From contig NZ_JAFCMB010000004.1 in NCBI RefSeq assembly GCF_018130145.1, positions 496,001-560,000 of the forward strand: 64,000 nucleotides of DNA. The letters are read 5' to 3'. Position numbers and translations under genes: made by a program. Below the pieces are notes generated by a model. The model saw only the letters and a program-made list of their open reading frames with translations. It was not told where the DNA came from and did not search any database. Origin of the DNA: Bradyrhizobium sp. AUGA SZCCT0176. Its GTDB lineage: Bacteria; Pseudomonadota; Alphaproteobacteria; Rhizobiales; Xanthobacteraceae. Numbering within the stretch: position 1 is the first letter of the stretch; every line of letters begins with the position of its first letter. Shown one piece after another: positions 22,667 through 31,890 of this stretch.

Positions 22667-23641
22667 TCAGTCGAGCTTGATGCCGGCCTCGCGGATCAGC
22701 TTGGTCCAGGTCTCGTATTCGGACGCGACAAAGGCATTGAGCTTGTCGTCCGGCAGGTCCCAGACTTCGCCGCCGCTCTTCTCGAAACGCTCCTTGAGGT
22801 CGGGCAACGAGGCGCGGATATCGCGGCGCAGTTTTGCGATCACTTCCGGCGGAGTCTTGGCGGGCGCAAAGATTCCGAGCCAGGAATCGACATCGAGCCC
22901 GGGAACGCCGGCTTCCGACATCGTCGGCACGTCGGGCGCCAGCGGGCTGCGTTTGGACGCCAGCACGGCGATGCCCTTTGCCTGCCCGGACTGCACGTGA
23001 GGTAGGCCTGCCGCCATCGAGTCAAAGAACAGATCGATGCGGCCCGCCAGCAGATCGGTGAACGCCGGCGGCGAGCCCTTGTAGGGCACTTCCAGCAGCT
23101 TCACGCCCGCAGCTTTCATGAAGGCCGCCGCCACCAGTTGCTGGCCGGTGCCGACGCCGGCGGTCGCCACCGAGATCGAGCCCGGGCTGGCTTTCGCCGC
23201 GGCAACGATATCCACCAGCTTGGGCTGCGGCAGATCCTTGCGGCCGACCATCACATAGCCGAACTTGTAGACCAGCGCGACCGGCACAAAATCCTTCAGT
23301 GGGTCGTAGCCGAGCTTGGAATACAGCGCCGAATTGAAGGCCATGTTGGAGAGCCCGCCGACCACCAGCGTATAGCCGTCCGGTTCGCTCTGGCTCGCGG
23401 CCTGCGTCCCCACGACGGTGCCGGCGCCGGGCTTGTTCTCGACCACGAAGCCCTGCCCCATACGCTTGGAAAGCACGTCGGCAAGCTGCCGCCCGACCAG
23501 ATCGTAGCTGCCGCCGGGACCGATCGGGACGATGATTTTAACGGGCCGGTCGGGATAGGTGCCCTGCGCCCGCGCCGCGCCGCCGCAAACCAGCAGCGCT
23601 ACTGCGACCATCCACGTCAGCGAGCGGCAAAATCCATGCAT
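22667..23641 (-). CDS. Bug/TctC-family periplasmic substrate-binding protein
   Basis: A 324-residue TctC-like protein. The signal peptide is MHGFCRSLTWMVAVALLVCG ending at ARA-QG. Core motifs are YPDRPVKIIVPIGPGGSYDL, VVENKPGAGTVVGTQ and EPDGYTLVVG, diagnostic of the Bug family that binds carboxylates in the periplasm. No tctA/tctB membrane subunits are adjacent, as is common for orphan Bug genes. The ATG at 23641 follows GGGGGAA; a longer start is possible but lacks the signal-peptide start. Confidence 0.85.
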   Translation of the reverse strand: MHGFCRSLTWMVAVALLVCGGAARAQGTYPDRPVKIIVPIGPGGSYDLVGRQLADVLSKRMGQGFVVENKPGAGTVVGTQAASQSEPDGYTLVVGGLSNMAFNSALYSKLGYDPLKDFVPVALVYKFGYVMVGRKDLPQPKLVDIVAAAKASPGSISVATAGVGTGQQLVAAAFMKAAGVKLLEVPYKGSPPAFTDLLAGRIDLFFDSMAAGLPHVQSGQAKGIAVLASKRSPLAPDVPTMSEAGVPGLDVDSWLGIFAPAKTPPEVIAKLRRDIRASLPDLKERFEKSGGEVWDLPDDKLNAFVASEYETWTKLIREAGIKLD

Positions 23642-23820
23642 CGTATTTCCCCCGATATAACCGGCCATCGACAGGCGCTGTTTTCGCGACTATGCGACAT
23701 GGCGCACCCGGCGGCAACGCATCTGGCGGCCGGGCAGCTGCGGCATAACCTCCGCGGTTATGGAAATCCGTTGCGGGGTGACCTAGCCTGACGTCGGGAC
23801 AACGGCGCCGGGACACCGAC

Positions 23821-24282
23821 ATGGCACGCAGGAATCGCCTCTTCACCATCGGTTATGAGCAGACGCCGGCCAAGGCCGTGCTCGATGAACTGGAAAGCGC
23901 CGGCGTAAAGCTGCTGGTCGACGTGCGCGCGGTGGCCGCGTCACGGCGGCCGGGCTTTTCCAAGAACCAGCTCGCGGCCGGCCTTGACGAGCGCGGCATT
24001 TCCTATCTGCATCTGAAGGGCCTGGGTACGCCGAAGACCGGCCGCGAGGCGGCGCGCAGCGGCAAGTTCGATCTGCTGCACAAGATCTATTCGGCGCATC
24101 TGAAGACAACGCAGGCCAAGGAGGAACTCGACGAATTGTCGGCGCTGGTGAAGAAGTCCGGTCCGGTCTGCATTCTCTGCTACGAGCGCGACCATCAGCA
24201 GTGCCACCGGCAATGGATCGCCGAAATCATCGAAGACCGCGATGGCGTGAAGGTGGAGAATCTGGCGGCGCGGCAGGTGTGA
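23821..24282 (+). CDS. DUF488 family protein
   Basis: A 153-residue DUF488 protein. Motifs are FTIGYEQTPAKAVLDELESA, LVDVRAVAASRRPGFSKNQL, YLHLKGLGTP and the C-terminal ILCYERDHQQCHRQWIAE, with conserved Cys and His that suggest metal or nucleotide binding. The catalytic role is not established. It is monocistronic, divergent from the Bug/TctC gene at 23641 and followed by a dispersed repeat. Confidence 0.85.
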   Translation: MARRNRLFTIGYEQTPAKAVLDELESAGVKLLVDVRAVAASRRPGFSKNQLAAGLDERGISYLHLKGLGTPKTGREAARSGKFDLLHKIYSAHLKTTQAKEELDELSALVKKSGPVCILCYERDHQQCHRQWIAEIIEDRDGVKVENLAARQV

Positions 24283-24285
24283 CTC

Positions 24286-24386
24286 GTCATTCCGGGGCGC
24301 GCGGAGCGCGAGCCCGGAATCTCGAGATTCCCCGATGCGCAATTGCGCATCTGTGGTCTGGTGCTAACGCACCATCCCGGAACGAC
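24286..24386. repeat. dispersed palindromic repeat, family A, copy 1 (variant)
   Basis: Starts gtcattccggggcg and ends cccggaacgac, with inner hairpins around ggaatctcgagattcc and gatgcgcaattgcgcatc. It lies directly after the DUF488 stop and is longer and more diverged than the 80-bp copies at 26656 and 32543. Confidence 0.6.
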
Positions 24387-24401
24387 GAACGAAATGGTTT
24401 C

Positions 24402-25322
24402 TCACCCCTCGCCGGCCAGCCGGAACGTGCCCTCCATCATCTGCACGCTGGCGCCGCCGACATGGATGGAGGCGACCGCGCCGTCTTGCTTGCGGACGCG
24501 CGTCAGCAACAGGCTCGGCCGCCCCATGTCGACACCCTGGCCGATCCGCAATTTCAGTTCGCCATCTTTCAACGGATCGATGTCCGCGAGCAGCGCCGCG
24601 CAAGCGGCGGTGGCACTGCCGGTGGCGGGATCTTCGGAAAGCCCGCTGGCGCCGGGATGAAACATCCGCGCCTGCAACTCGCAGGGTTTTTCGCCTGCCG
24701 GCACGTCGCGCGTATAGAAATAGACCGCATCGCTGCCGTCGCACGGGAAGGTTTTTGCGAATCCCTCCGCATTCGGCCTCGCCCGGCGCAGCGCCTCGCG
24801 TGAGGTGAGTTCGACGGCGAGGAACGCCAGCCCGACCGAGACGATCTGCGGCGGATGCCGATCAACCTTCACGTCGCTCGCCGACAGCGACAGGCAGGAA
24901 GCCGCCTGTTCGGCGCCAAGATGCGACATCCGCTTCAGCGGCTGCGGCGCCGTGAATTCGGTGCTGACGACCCTGCCCTGTTCGGTCGCAATTTCGACCG
25001 GGACGAGGCCCGCGCCCTCCTCGAACAGCAGTCGCACCGGTGGTTTAGCAGCCTGCGTCGCCAGCACGTAGGCGGTGCCGACATTGGGATGGCCGGCAAA
25101 CGGAAGCTCGCGGTTCACGGTGAAGATACGAACCTGTGCGTCATTGGCGCGGTCGGCCGGCGGCAGCACGAAGGTCGTCTCGGAATAATTGAACTCGGTG
25201 GCGATCGCCTGCATCTGCGCCGTGGACAACCCGCCGGCATCGAGCACCACGGCGAGCGGATTGCCGCCGAAGGCCCGATCGGTGAACACGTCGACGGTGA
25301 TGTAACGCCGTTGCATTGCCAT
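24402..25322 (-). CDS. PhzF family isomerase-like protein
   Basis: A 306-residue PhzF/diaminopimelate-epimerase-fold protein. It has [17 protein letters not shown] at the N terminus, the catalytic-Glu motif [11 protein letters not shown] (Glu near residue 46) and the ligand-binding loop [13 protein letters not shown]. Homologues catalyse hydrogen shifts; only true PhzF makes phenazine, and no phenazine genes are here, so the reaction is unknown. It begins 4 bases after the adenylate-cyclase-like gene stop and is probably in its operon. Confidence 0.85.
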   Translation of the reverse strand: MAMQRRYITVDVFTDRAFGGNPLAVVLDAGGLSTAQMQAIATEFNYSETTFVLPPADRANDAQVRIFTVNRELPFAGHPNVGTAYVLATQAAKPPVRLLFEEGAGLVPVEIATEQGRVVSTEFTAPQPLKRMSHLGAEQAASCLSLSASDVKVDRHPPQIVSVGLAFLAVELTSREALRRARPNAEGFAKTFPCDGSDAVYFYTRDVPAGEKPCELQARMFHPGASGLSEDPATGSATAACAALLADIDPLKDGELKLRIGQGVDMGRPSLLLTRVRKQDGAVASIHVGGASVQMMEGTFRLAGEG

Positions 25323-25326
25323 TCTC

Positions 25327-26637
25327 CTATCCCAACTGCCACACGGTCATCGGCCGCTCATAGCCTCTGACCGGAACCTCACCTAGCGCGACCGCATCGC
25401 GACATTCCTCTCCGAGCGCGTCGTGAACCGCTTCGGAGATCAGGAACTGCGAATTGAAATCCTTATTGAGCGCCTCGAGCCGGCTGGCGAAATTCACGGT
25501 GTCACCGATCACGGTGTATTCCTTGCGCCGCGGCGAGCCGATATTGCCGGCGACGACCTCGCCGACGTGAATGCCGATGCCGATGCGCAGCGGCCAGCTG
25601 GACGCCTGGTTGGCGCGCTCGTTCGCCTCGAGCATTTCGCGCGCAGCGGCCACCGCGCGGTGCGCGGCGTTACCTGCGTCGAACGGGGCGCCGAACAGCG
25701 CCAGGAAGCCGTCGCCCAGAAACTTGTTCACGATCCCGCCGTGGCGGTCGAGGATGTCGACCAGCACGGCGAATGCACCATCGAGGCGGTCCACCACTTC
25801 CTGCGGGGTGCGGGTGCTGGCGCCCGCGGTAAAACTGCGAAAATCGACGAACATGACGGCGACACGCCGGATTTCGCTGCCGGTCGCCGCCCCCTCGGCC
25901 ATCAGACGCTCGACCACCTGCGGCGAGACGTGCTGGCCGAACAGGTTGGTGATGCGGTCACGCGCGGTCGCGGCGAGAATGCTGGCTTCGAACTGCCGGC
26001 GCAATTGAACGCCGACCGCGCCCGCCAGCATCCCGCAAATCAGGATGATGACGCTGCGCACCGAGTGATAATACAGGTCCGGCGGCGGATCGGCGCTGCC
26101 GGCGCGACGATAGAGCATTGCCATGGCGAGCAGCTGGGCCGCGGCAACGAATCCGGTGAAGGTCGAGAGCCAGAAATCCAGCCGCAGCGTCGACAGAATG
26201 ACGAAGATGAAATAGGTCAGCGGCACCGCGAAGCCGAGCGCGTCCACCGGACCCATGCTGTCGATATGCATCGCCAAAGCGAGCGTCGGCATCGAGGTTT
26301 CGACCAGCACACCGACATAGCGCCGGTAAACCGGCAGGTCCTGGTCCTTGCCGAGGTGCCGGGTGATGACGGAGTGGACCCAGAGTTCGAACAGAACGAA
26401 CGGGACCAGGACGATGTAGAGCTCGCTCGGATCGAAGCGGCCGTGCCAGAGCTTCTGGATCGCATTGGGATCGAGCACATGGACGATGAGGATCAGTGAC
26501 CCGATCAGGACGGTGGTCCCGATCAGCGCCTTGATCCGGATCAGCTCGGTCCGCAGGATTTGCTGCGTCAGCGCGTGCTGAAAGTCAGCGGATAACACCA
26601 CAGGCTTCTCACTTCTATTGCCCCATAGCCCCAGCAT
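25327..26637 (-). CDS. membrane adenylate/guanylate cyclase (class III)
   Basis: A 436-residue protein. About six hydrophobic helices span residues 25-220 (GTTVLIGSLILIVHVL, YIVLVPFVLFELWV, IILICGMLAGAVGV). A class III nucleotidyl cyclase domain follows from about residue 240. Metal-binding aspartates are in MFVDFRSFTAGA and FLGDGFLALFGAP, and the YTVIGDTVNFASRLEALNK block is typical of bacterial CyaA-type cyclases. The start is set at ATG 26637; a GTG at 26652 is the alternative. The membrane part is not a recognised sensor domain. Product cAMP is likely but not certain. Confidence 0.85.
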   Translation of the reverse strand: MLGLWGNRSEKPVVLSADFQHALTQQILRTELIRIKALIGTTVLIGSLILIVHVLDPNAIQKLWHGRFDPSELYIVLVPFVLFELWVHSVITRHLGKDQDLPVYRRYVGVLVETSMPTLALAMHIDSMGPVDALGFAVPLTYFIFVILSTLRLDFWLSTFTGFVAAAQLLAMAMLYRRAGSADPPPDLYYHSVRSVIILICGMLAGAVGVQLRRQFEASILAATARDRITNLFGQHVSPQVVERLMAEGAATGSEIRRVAVMFVDFRSFTAGASTRTPQEVVDRLDGAFAVLVDILDRHGGIVNKFLGDGFLALFGAPFDAGNAAHRAVAAAREMLEANERANQASSWPLRIGIGIHVGEVVAGNIGSPRRKEYTVIGDTVNFASRLEALNKDFNSQFLISEAVHDALGEECRDAVALGEVPVRGYERPMTVWQLG

Positions 26638-26655
26638 CCGACCATTCCCCACCCT

Positions 26656-26735
26656 GTCATTCCGGGGCGATGCGCAGCATCGAACCCGGAATCCTTGGAT
26701 TCCGGGTTCGCCTCTTCGAGGCGCCCCGGAATGAC
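26656..26735. repeat. dispersed palindromic repeat, family A, copy 2
   Basis: An 80-bp element with gtcattccggggcg at one end and its complement cgccccggaatgac at the other. It contains three nested hairpins, including gaacccggaatc / gattccgggttc. It lies in the gap between the cyclase and ABC-2 permease genes and matches the copy at 32543-32622 in plan and length. Confidence 0.75.
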
Positions 26736-26755
26736 GTCGCGTATCATATTCTGCA

Positions 26756-27922
26756 TCAATCGAGCGTGCGACGGAAGCGGGTCACGGCGATCGTCATCGC
26801 CAAAAGCATCAGTGCAATGAGAGCAATGGTGTCGTACTGCAAATTCTGGATGGTCGCGCCCTTCAGCATGATGGCGCGGACGATGCGAACGAAATGCGTC
26901 AGCGGCAGGCACTCGCCGATATATTGCGCCCATCTCGGCATGCCGGCGAACGGAAACATGAAGCCGGACAACAGAATGCTGGGCAGGAAGAACATCATCG
27001 ACAGCTGCATCGCCTGCAACTGGTTCTGCACGATGGTCGAGAAGGTGTAGCCGATCGCAAGATTGGTGGTGATGAACAGCGTCGTCAGCAGCGCCAGCGT
27101 GGCCAGGCTGCCGAGAATGGGCACGCCAAACAACAACACGCCGATGCCGATGATCAGCGTTGCCTGAACGAAGCCGACGATCACGTAAGGTATGATCTTG
27201 CCGAACATCACCTCGACCGGCTTGATCGGCATCGACAACAGGCTTTCCATGGTGCCGCGCTCGATCTCACGGGTCACCGATAGCGCCGTGAAGATCAGCA
27301 TGGTCATGGTCAGGATGGTGCCGACCAGGCCCGGCACGATGTTGAGCCGCGAGGACGCCGCCGGATTGTAGCGCGAATGGGCGCGGATCTCGAACGGCGT
27401 CGATGGCGGATCGCCCGCCTGCAGATCGTGCGCCAATGCGGTCTGCACGATGCCGTTGAGCGTGCCCAGGGCCGAGCCCGCCGCCACCGGATCGGTCGCA
27501 TCGGCGGCGACCAGCAGCGCCGGATGATCGCCGCGCCGCACCGCGCGCTCAAAACCGCGCGGGATTTCGACGCCGAACAGCACCTTGCCGGATTGCAGGA
27601 GATCGTCGAACTCGGCGACGCTGTGGACTTCATGGGTAAAGCGGAAATAGGCAGTATTCTCCATCGCCTTCAGAATCGAACGCGCCAGGTCGCTGTCTTC
27701 CTGCAGCAACACCGCGGTCGGCAAATGGCGCGGCGTGGTGTTGATCGCAAAGCCGAACAGCACGAGTTGCATCACCGGCAGCATCACGATCATCGCGAAC
27801 GAGACCCGGTCGCGGCGGAGCTGGATGAATTCCTTCACCAGCATCGCATAGCTGCGCCAGCAGAAGCCGAATGACGGCTCCCGGACATTGCGGCGCCCGC
27901 TGCTTGTGTCGGTCGTACTCAT
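26756..27922 (-). CDS. ABC-2 type efflux permease
   Basis: A 388-residue ABC-2 membrane subunit (YhhJ/YbhR-like). One N-terminal helix (MIVMLPVMQLVLFGFAIN) is followed by a large periplasmic domain, then five helices from about residue 200 (GLVGTILTMTMLIFTALSVT, FFLPSILLSGFMFPFAGMP). The ATG at 27922 overlaps the ATPase stop as ATGA. It is the last gene of the tetR-MFP-ATPase-permease cassette. The exported compound is unknown. Confidence 0.88.
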   Translation of the reverse strand: MSTTDTSSGRRNVREPSFGFCWRSYAMLVKEFIQLRRDRVSFAMIVMLPVMQLVLFGFAINTTPRHLPTAVLLQEDSDLARSILKAMENTAYFRFTHEVHSVAEFDDLLQSGKVLFGVEIPRGFERAVRRGDHPALLVAADATDPVAAGSALGTLNGIVQTALAHDLQAGDPPSTPFEIRAHSRYNPAASSRLNIVPGLVGTILTMTMLIFTALSVTREIERGTMESLLSMPIKPVEVMFGKIIPYVIVGFVQATLIIGIGVLLFGVPILGSLATLALLTTLFITTNLAIGYTFSTIVQNQLQAMQLSMMFFLPSILLSGFMFPFAGMPRWAQYIGECLPLTHFVRIVRAIMLKGATIQNLQYDTIALIALMLLAMTIAVTRFRRTLD

Positions 27923-28863
27923 TGGAAATTGTCCTTTGAGCGGCTCATCAGATCGATGAACACGTCTTCCAGCGACGGATCTCCATGCTGCCAGTTCCAC
28001 CCCCTGTTATCCCTGTAGGGCGCGACGCTGGATTCGAGCGCGGCCTTGTCGCGGCCGGAGACGTGCAGGCTGGTGCCGAACGGCGCCACCATGTCGACGC
28101 CGGGCTTGCCGGACAGTTCAGCGGCAAGACCATTGAGATCGTCGCCCGTGACCGTCCAGGTCGACAACGCCGATTGCGCGATCACCTCATCGACCGTGCC
28201 ATGCGCCAGCAGATTGCCGTAGGCGATATAGGCGATCTCGTGACAGCGCTCCGCCTCGTCCATGTAATGGGTGGAAACCAGCACGGTCAGGCCGTCGGCT
28301 GCGAGCGCATGGATCTCGTTCCAGAAATCGCGTCGCGCCTTGGGGTCGACGCCGGCGGTCGGCTCGTCCAGCAGCAGCAATTGCGGGTTGGGCAGCGTGC
28401 AGGCGCCGAGCGCCAGCCGCTGCTTCCAGCCGCCGGAAAGCTCGCCCGCGAGTTGTTCCTCGCGGCCGTTGAGGCCGATGCGCTGGATCATGTCGCGCGC
28501 CGCTTGCCGCGCGTTGGGCAGGCCGTAGAGCCGCGCCACGAACTCCAGGTTTTCGCGCACCGAGAGGTCCTGGTACAGGCTGAAGCGCTGCGTCATGTAG
28601 CCGACCTGGCGCTTGATCTTGTCTGCCTCGCGGCGGATGTCGTAGCCGAGGCAGGTGCCCTCGCCGGAATCCGGCGTCAGCAGGCCGCAGAGCATGCGGA
28701 TGGTGGTGGTCTTGCCGGAGCCGTTGGGACCGAGGAAGCCGTAGATCGAGCCGCGCTTGACCTGCATCGAGAGGTTTTGCACGACCGCCCGGCCGCCAAA
28801 CGATTTCGACAGACCCTCGACATTGATCGCAATATCAGGCGCGGTTGACGGTGCTGTGTTCAT
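27919..28863 (-). CDS. ABC efflux ATPase
   Basis: A 314-residue ATPase. Walker A is GPNGSGKTT, signature LSGGWKQRLALG, Walker B LLLLDEPTAGVD and switch His STHYMDEAERC. The extra C-terminal domain of about 80 residues is typical of YbhF/DrrA-like drug exporters. It overlaps both neighbours by 4 bases (28860-28863 and 27919-27922), indicating coupled translation of a full exporter. Confidence 0.9.
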   Translation of the reverse strand: MNTAPSTAPDIAINVEGLSKSFGGRAVVQNLSMQVKRGSIYGFLGPNGSGKTTTIRMLCGLLTPDSGEGTCLGYDIRREADKIKRQVGYMTQRFSLYQDLSVRENLEFVARLYGLPNARQAARDMIQRIGLNGREEQLAGELSGGWKQRLALGACTLPNPQLLLLDEPTAGVDPKARRDFWNEIHALAADGLTVLVSTHYMDEAERCHEIAYIAYGNLLAHGTVDEVIAQSALSTWTVTGDDLNGLAAELSGKPGVDMVAPFGTSLHVSGRDKAALESSVAPYRDNRGWNWQHGDPSLEDVFIDLMSRSKDNFQ

Positions 28864-29660
28864 CGCTTGTCCGCCACCGGTATCGGCGCATTGACGAACA
28901 CGCTGATCGGCTGGCCGACGCGCAGACTGGCCGGCTTGTTCGGTCGCGCCTGGATCAAATAGACGAGCTTGCTGCGCTCATCGAGGCTGTAGATAACCGG
29001 CGGGGTATATTCCGCCGTCGTCGCGATGAAGTAGATTTTTGCGGTAAGATCGCCCGCGCAATTGTCGCAGGTCACCTTGACCTCGTCGCCGATCGCAAGC
29101 TTCGGCAATTGCGTCTCCGGCACGAAGAAGCGCAGCTTCATGTTGCCGGGCGGCATGATCGACAACACCGGCCGCTGCGCCGGCACCATCTCGCCTTCGC
29201 GGAAATAGATCTGCTGAATGGTGCCGGCGACCGGCGCGAAACCGTTGCGCCGGGCCAGCCGCGTCTGCGAAGTGTTGACGCGCGCCTCCGCCACCCGCAG
29301 CGCCGAGACCGCGGAGTCGAGATTGGCCTGGGTGCCCGAACCGGTCTTGGACAAAGACGCCGCACGGTCATAGGTCTGCTGGGCATTGGCCAGCGTCGCA
29401 TTGTGCTGGTTGAGATCGGCCTTCTGCAGTTCGTCATCGACCGAATAGATCTGCATGCCGGGCTTCACTTCGTCGCCCTCCCGCACGCTGAGCTTGGTCA
29501 CGCGCCCGGATTCGTCGGGGCTGACGAAGATCATGTCGGCTTCGACCCAGCCCTGAAAGCCGGGATCCTTGCGCTCCTTGCAGCCGGTCAGCACGGCGGC
29601 GAGCGCGAGCGCGGCAAAAATGACCGTCGCTTTCGAAAAGGGCTTCCGCGACGAAGTCAT
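28860..29660 (-). CDS. HlyD-type membrane fusion lipoprotein
   Basis: A 266-residue periplasmic adaptor (YbhG/YhiI-like). A lipobox LTGC at residues 24-27 predicts a lipid anchor. Biotinyl-lipoyl-like halves (SGRVTKLSVREGDEVKPGM and APVAGTIQQIYFREGEMV) flank a coiled hairpin (DELQKADLNQHNATLANAQQ). It completes a MacAB-like tripartite exporter with the ATPase and permease downstream. It overlaps the TetR gene by 4 bases. Confidence 0.88.
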   Translation of the reverse strand: MTSSRKPFSKATVIFAALALAAVLTGCKERKDPGFQGWVEADMIFVSPDESGRVTKLSVREGDEVKPGMQIYSVDDELQKADLNQHNATLANAQQTYDRAASLSKTGSGTQANLDSAVSALRVAEARVNTSQTRLARRNGFAPVAGTIQQIYFREGEMVPAQRPVLSIMPPGNMKLRFFVPETQLPKLAIGDEVKVTCDNCAGDLTAKIYFIATTAEYTPPVIYSLDERSKLVYLIQARPNKPASLRVGQPISVFVNAPIPVADKR

Positions 29661-30391
29661 GTCGTCCTCCGTTCGCCAAAAATCAGATCGAGATGAACGC
29701 GAAACATCTCGTTCGCATCGAGTGGCGCATGTTTGCTGAACAGGCTTTGCCAGATGATCGCGACGATGGCCGGCGCCACGAGGATCTGCGGAAAGCGCGC
29801 CAGATTCTTCTGCTGGATTTCGCCGCTGATAACGCCGAGTTCGATCAGCGCGCGCATGCCGGCGATCCCTTTCGAGACCACTTCGCGGTAGTAGAAATCG
29901 GCGATATCGGGAAATCGCGGCCCTTCGGCAACGATCAGGCGCACGATGTCGCCACGCCGCGTCGTCACCACGTCATGGATGAAGGCCCGGGCAAAGTTCT
30001 CCACCATGTCGCGGATCGAGACGCCAGCCGGCGGCGGCCCCGCCGCGGCAAGACGGTTGACCAGCGGAACGATCGCGGTCCGGATCAATTCCTCGAACAG
30101 CGCTTCCTTGTCCTTGAAGTGCAGATAGATCGTGCCCTTGGCGACGCCTGCCCGCTTGGCGACGTCGTCGAGCCTTGTGGCCGCAAAGCCGCGCGCGATG
30201 AATTCATCCATCGCTGCCTCGATAATGGCCCCGCGCCGCTCGGCGGCGCGTTCGGCCCGGTTTGAGGCGGGCTTTGCGGGCTCAACCTTCGCCGAGACCA
30301 CTTTCGGGCTCTTGGCGGCGGCAGCCCTGCTCACAACACGGCTTTTGGCCGGTTTGGACGGACGTCGGGTGCTGTGGTGTGTTTTGCTCAT
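29657..30391 (-). CDS. TetR/AcrR-family repressor of the efflux cassette
   Basis: A 244-residue regulator. A Lys/Ala/Pro-rich tail of about 45 residues precedes the TetR HTH (AIIEAAMDEFIARGFAATRL, then DDVAKRAGVAKGTIYLHFKD). The C-terminal ligand domain resembles the AcrR C-terminal families (residues 110-240). It is the first gene of the four-gene efflux operon and sits 10 bases from a perfect 20-bp palindrome that is the likely autoregulatory operator. The ligand is unknown. Confidence 0.9.
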   Translation of the reverse strand: MSKTHHSTRRPSKPAKSRVVSRAAAAKSPKVVSAKVEPAKPASNRAERAAERRGAIIEAAMDEFIARGFAATRLDDVAKRAGVAKGTIYLHFKDKEALFEELIRTAIVPLVNRLAAAGPPPAGVSIRDMVENFARAFIHDVVTTRRGDIVRLIVAEGPRFPDIADFYYREVVSKGIAGMRALIELGVISGEIQQKNLARFPQILVAPAIVAIIWQSLFSKHAPLDANEMFRVHLDLIFGERRTT

Positions 30392-30400
30392 GATCCATAT

Positions 30401-30420
30401 ATGACTGACCGGTCAGTCAT
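30401..30420. promoter_or_regulatory. perfect TetR-type operator
   Basis: ATGACTGACCGGTCAGTCAT is a perfect 20-bp inverted repeat. It begins 10 bp upstream of the TetR start codon. TGACTGACCGGTCAGTCA-type sequences are known operators of AcrR/TtgR-like proteins, so autorepression of the exporter operon is very likely. Confidence 0.8.
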
Positions 30421-30785
30421 TGTCAATATCGGACTGAAATTGCCGTTTTCACGTCCCCGTGAGGATTTGGTCGTGCAGCCGTCATTGCGAGCGCAGCGAA
30501 GCAATCCATCTCGCCACGCACTCGCGCGCCCCGAACACGGGCTCGCCTTCCGCGGCGCGACACGCCCCGAGTCCTTGAACAGATTGCCCTCGATTAGAAC
30601 GCAGAGATGCCGGATGCGGGCTGCATCCGCGGTCTAACGTGCAATCGAACAAAGAAGCGCACGCGAGCATGCATATTCACCGGCGACACTCCGGTATTCG
30701 CTGCGCTGCGCCAATCTGTCCCGCCTTTCACACGTGGCGGAAGCCGGACGATGCGATACCCTCCCCGCCAATTCAGGGAGGAATC
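30421..30785. other. repeat-rich gap between tetR and Bug/TctC gene
   Basis: Holds a half-copy of the gtcattgcgag repeat at 30481-30508, a hairpin CGGATGC-GGGCT-GCATCCG at 30611-30629, and otherwise remnants of mixed dispersed elements. No gene is supported. The promoter of the downstream Bug/TctC gene is not obvious. Confidence 0.45.
30481..30508. repeat. dispersed repeat family B, partial copy
   Basis: The words gtcattgcgagcgcagcgaa and gcaatccat match the left end of the full element at 42671-42782. The right half is missing here, so this copy is truncated. Confidence 0.55.
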
Positions 30786-31775
30786 ATGTTAACGAAATTC
30801 AATCGCCGTCACTTCATCGCTGCCGGTACCGCCGCTGCCGCGTCGCCATTCCTGTTGCGCGGAGCCTCGGCGCAAGGCGCGTGGCCGTCGCGGCAAATCC
30901 GGATGGTCTGCAGCTACCCGGCGGGTGGGCAGACCGACCTGTTGGCGCGCGGCTTCGGCGATTACATCTCCAGACAGGTGGGAAAGACCGTCGTCGTCGA
31001 AAACAAGGCGGGCGCCTCCGGTTCGATTGGTGCTCAGGAAGTCGCACGCGCTGAGCCGGATGGCCACACCATCCTGTGCTCGATCTCGACGACTTTTGTG
31101 ATGAACCGGGTCATGATGAAGAACCCCGGCTATGACATGGACAAGGACCTGGCACTCGTCAGCATCATCCCGGGCGCCGGGCTGCTGCTGGTCGCAAGCA
31201 CGAAATCAGGCATCAAGACATTCGACGACTTCGTCGCTTTCGCGCGCAAGAGCGGCAAGATGAACTTCGGCACCTACAGCGCCGGCTCCTCCCCGCACAT
31301 CACCATCAATGAACTCAACAAGCAGTATGGTCTCAACATCGAGCCGATCCACTACCGGGGTGAAGCGCCGATGTGGACGGGCATCGCGGACGGCACCCTC
31401 GACGTCGCAATGGGCAGCTACACGGCCGCGCAATCCGTCCTGCAAAGCAACGCCGGCGTCGTATTCGCGGTGCATTCCAAGAAGGTCGACGCGATTCCTA
31501 ACGTGAAAACCCTGCCTGAACTCGGCGCGTCCTCGAAATTCTTCACCGTGAGCGGCTTTTCGGGCTGGGCGGTGCCGAAGGCGACGCCGCAGCCGATCGT
31601 CGACCGGTTGTCCGAACTCTGCGTGGCGGCCAACAACGATCCGAAGGTGAAGGAAATTCTGTCGACCTTCGTGCTCGAACCGGCAATCGGCTTCAAGGAA
31701 AGCAACGCCTTGTATCAGCGCGAATTGCCGGTCTGGATCGAAGCCGGACAGGCGCTCGGCTTGCCGCCGGCCTGA
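30786..31775 (+). CDS. Bug/TctC-family substrate-binding protein with Tat-like signal
   Basis: A 329-residue protein. Its N terminus MLTKFNRRHFIAAGTAAAAS carries RRHF, a twin-arginine-like motif, and cleavage is likely after GASA. Bug motifs are WPSRQIRMVCSYPAGGQTDL, VVENKAGASGSIG and EPDGHTILCS. The ATG at 30786 follows AGGGAGGAATC. It is the second orphan Bug protein in the window; membrane partners are absent. It probably binds a carboxylate in the periplasm. Confidence 0.87.
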   Translation: MLTKFNRRHFIAAGTAAAASPFLLRGASAQGAWPSRQIRMVCSYPAGGQTDLLARGFGDYISRQVGKTVVVENKAGASGSIGAQEVARAEPDGHTILCSISTTFVMNRVMMKNPGYDMDKDLALVSIIPGAGLLLVASTKSGIKTFDDFVAFARKSGKMNFGTYSAGSSPHITINELNKQYGLNIEPIHYRGEAPMWTGIADGTLDVAMGSYTAAQSVLQSNAGVVFAVHSKKVDAIPNVKTLPELGASSKFFTVSGFSGWAVPKATPQPIVDRLSELCVAANNDPKVKEILSTFVLEPAIGFKESNALYQRELPVWIEAGQALGLPPA

Positions 31776-31890
31776 TTTGGCCGCAGCCATCTTGCCGGAA
31801 CCAGCGTGACGTCAGGCACAGATGGCCGGCCTTGATTGGCGTACCCTGGCGGCCTGAGGTGAATCTCACCGAAGGCCGCAGGGGTGAAAC

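Noticed and set aside
24402..25322. Phenazine biosynthesis gene phzF
   Set aside because: Fold and catalytic Glu fit PhzF, but no other phz gene is nearby, so only the family name is used.
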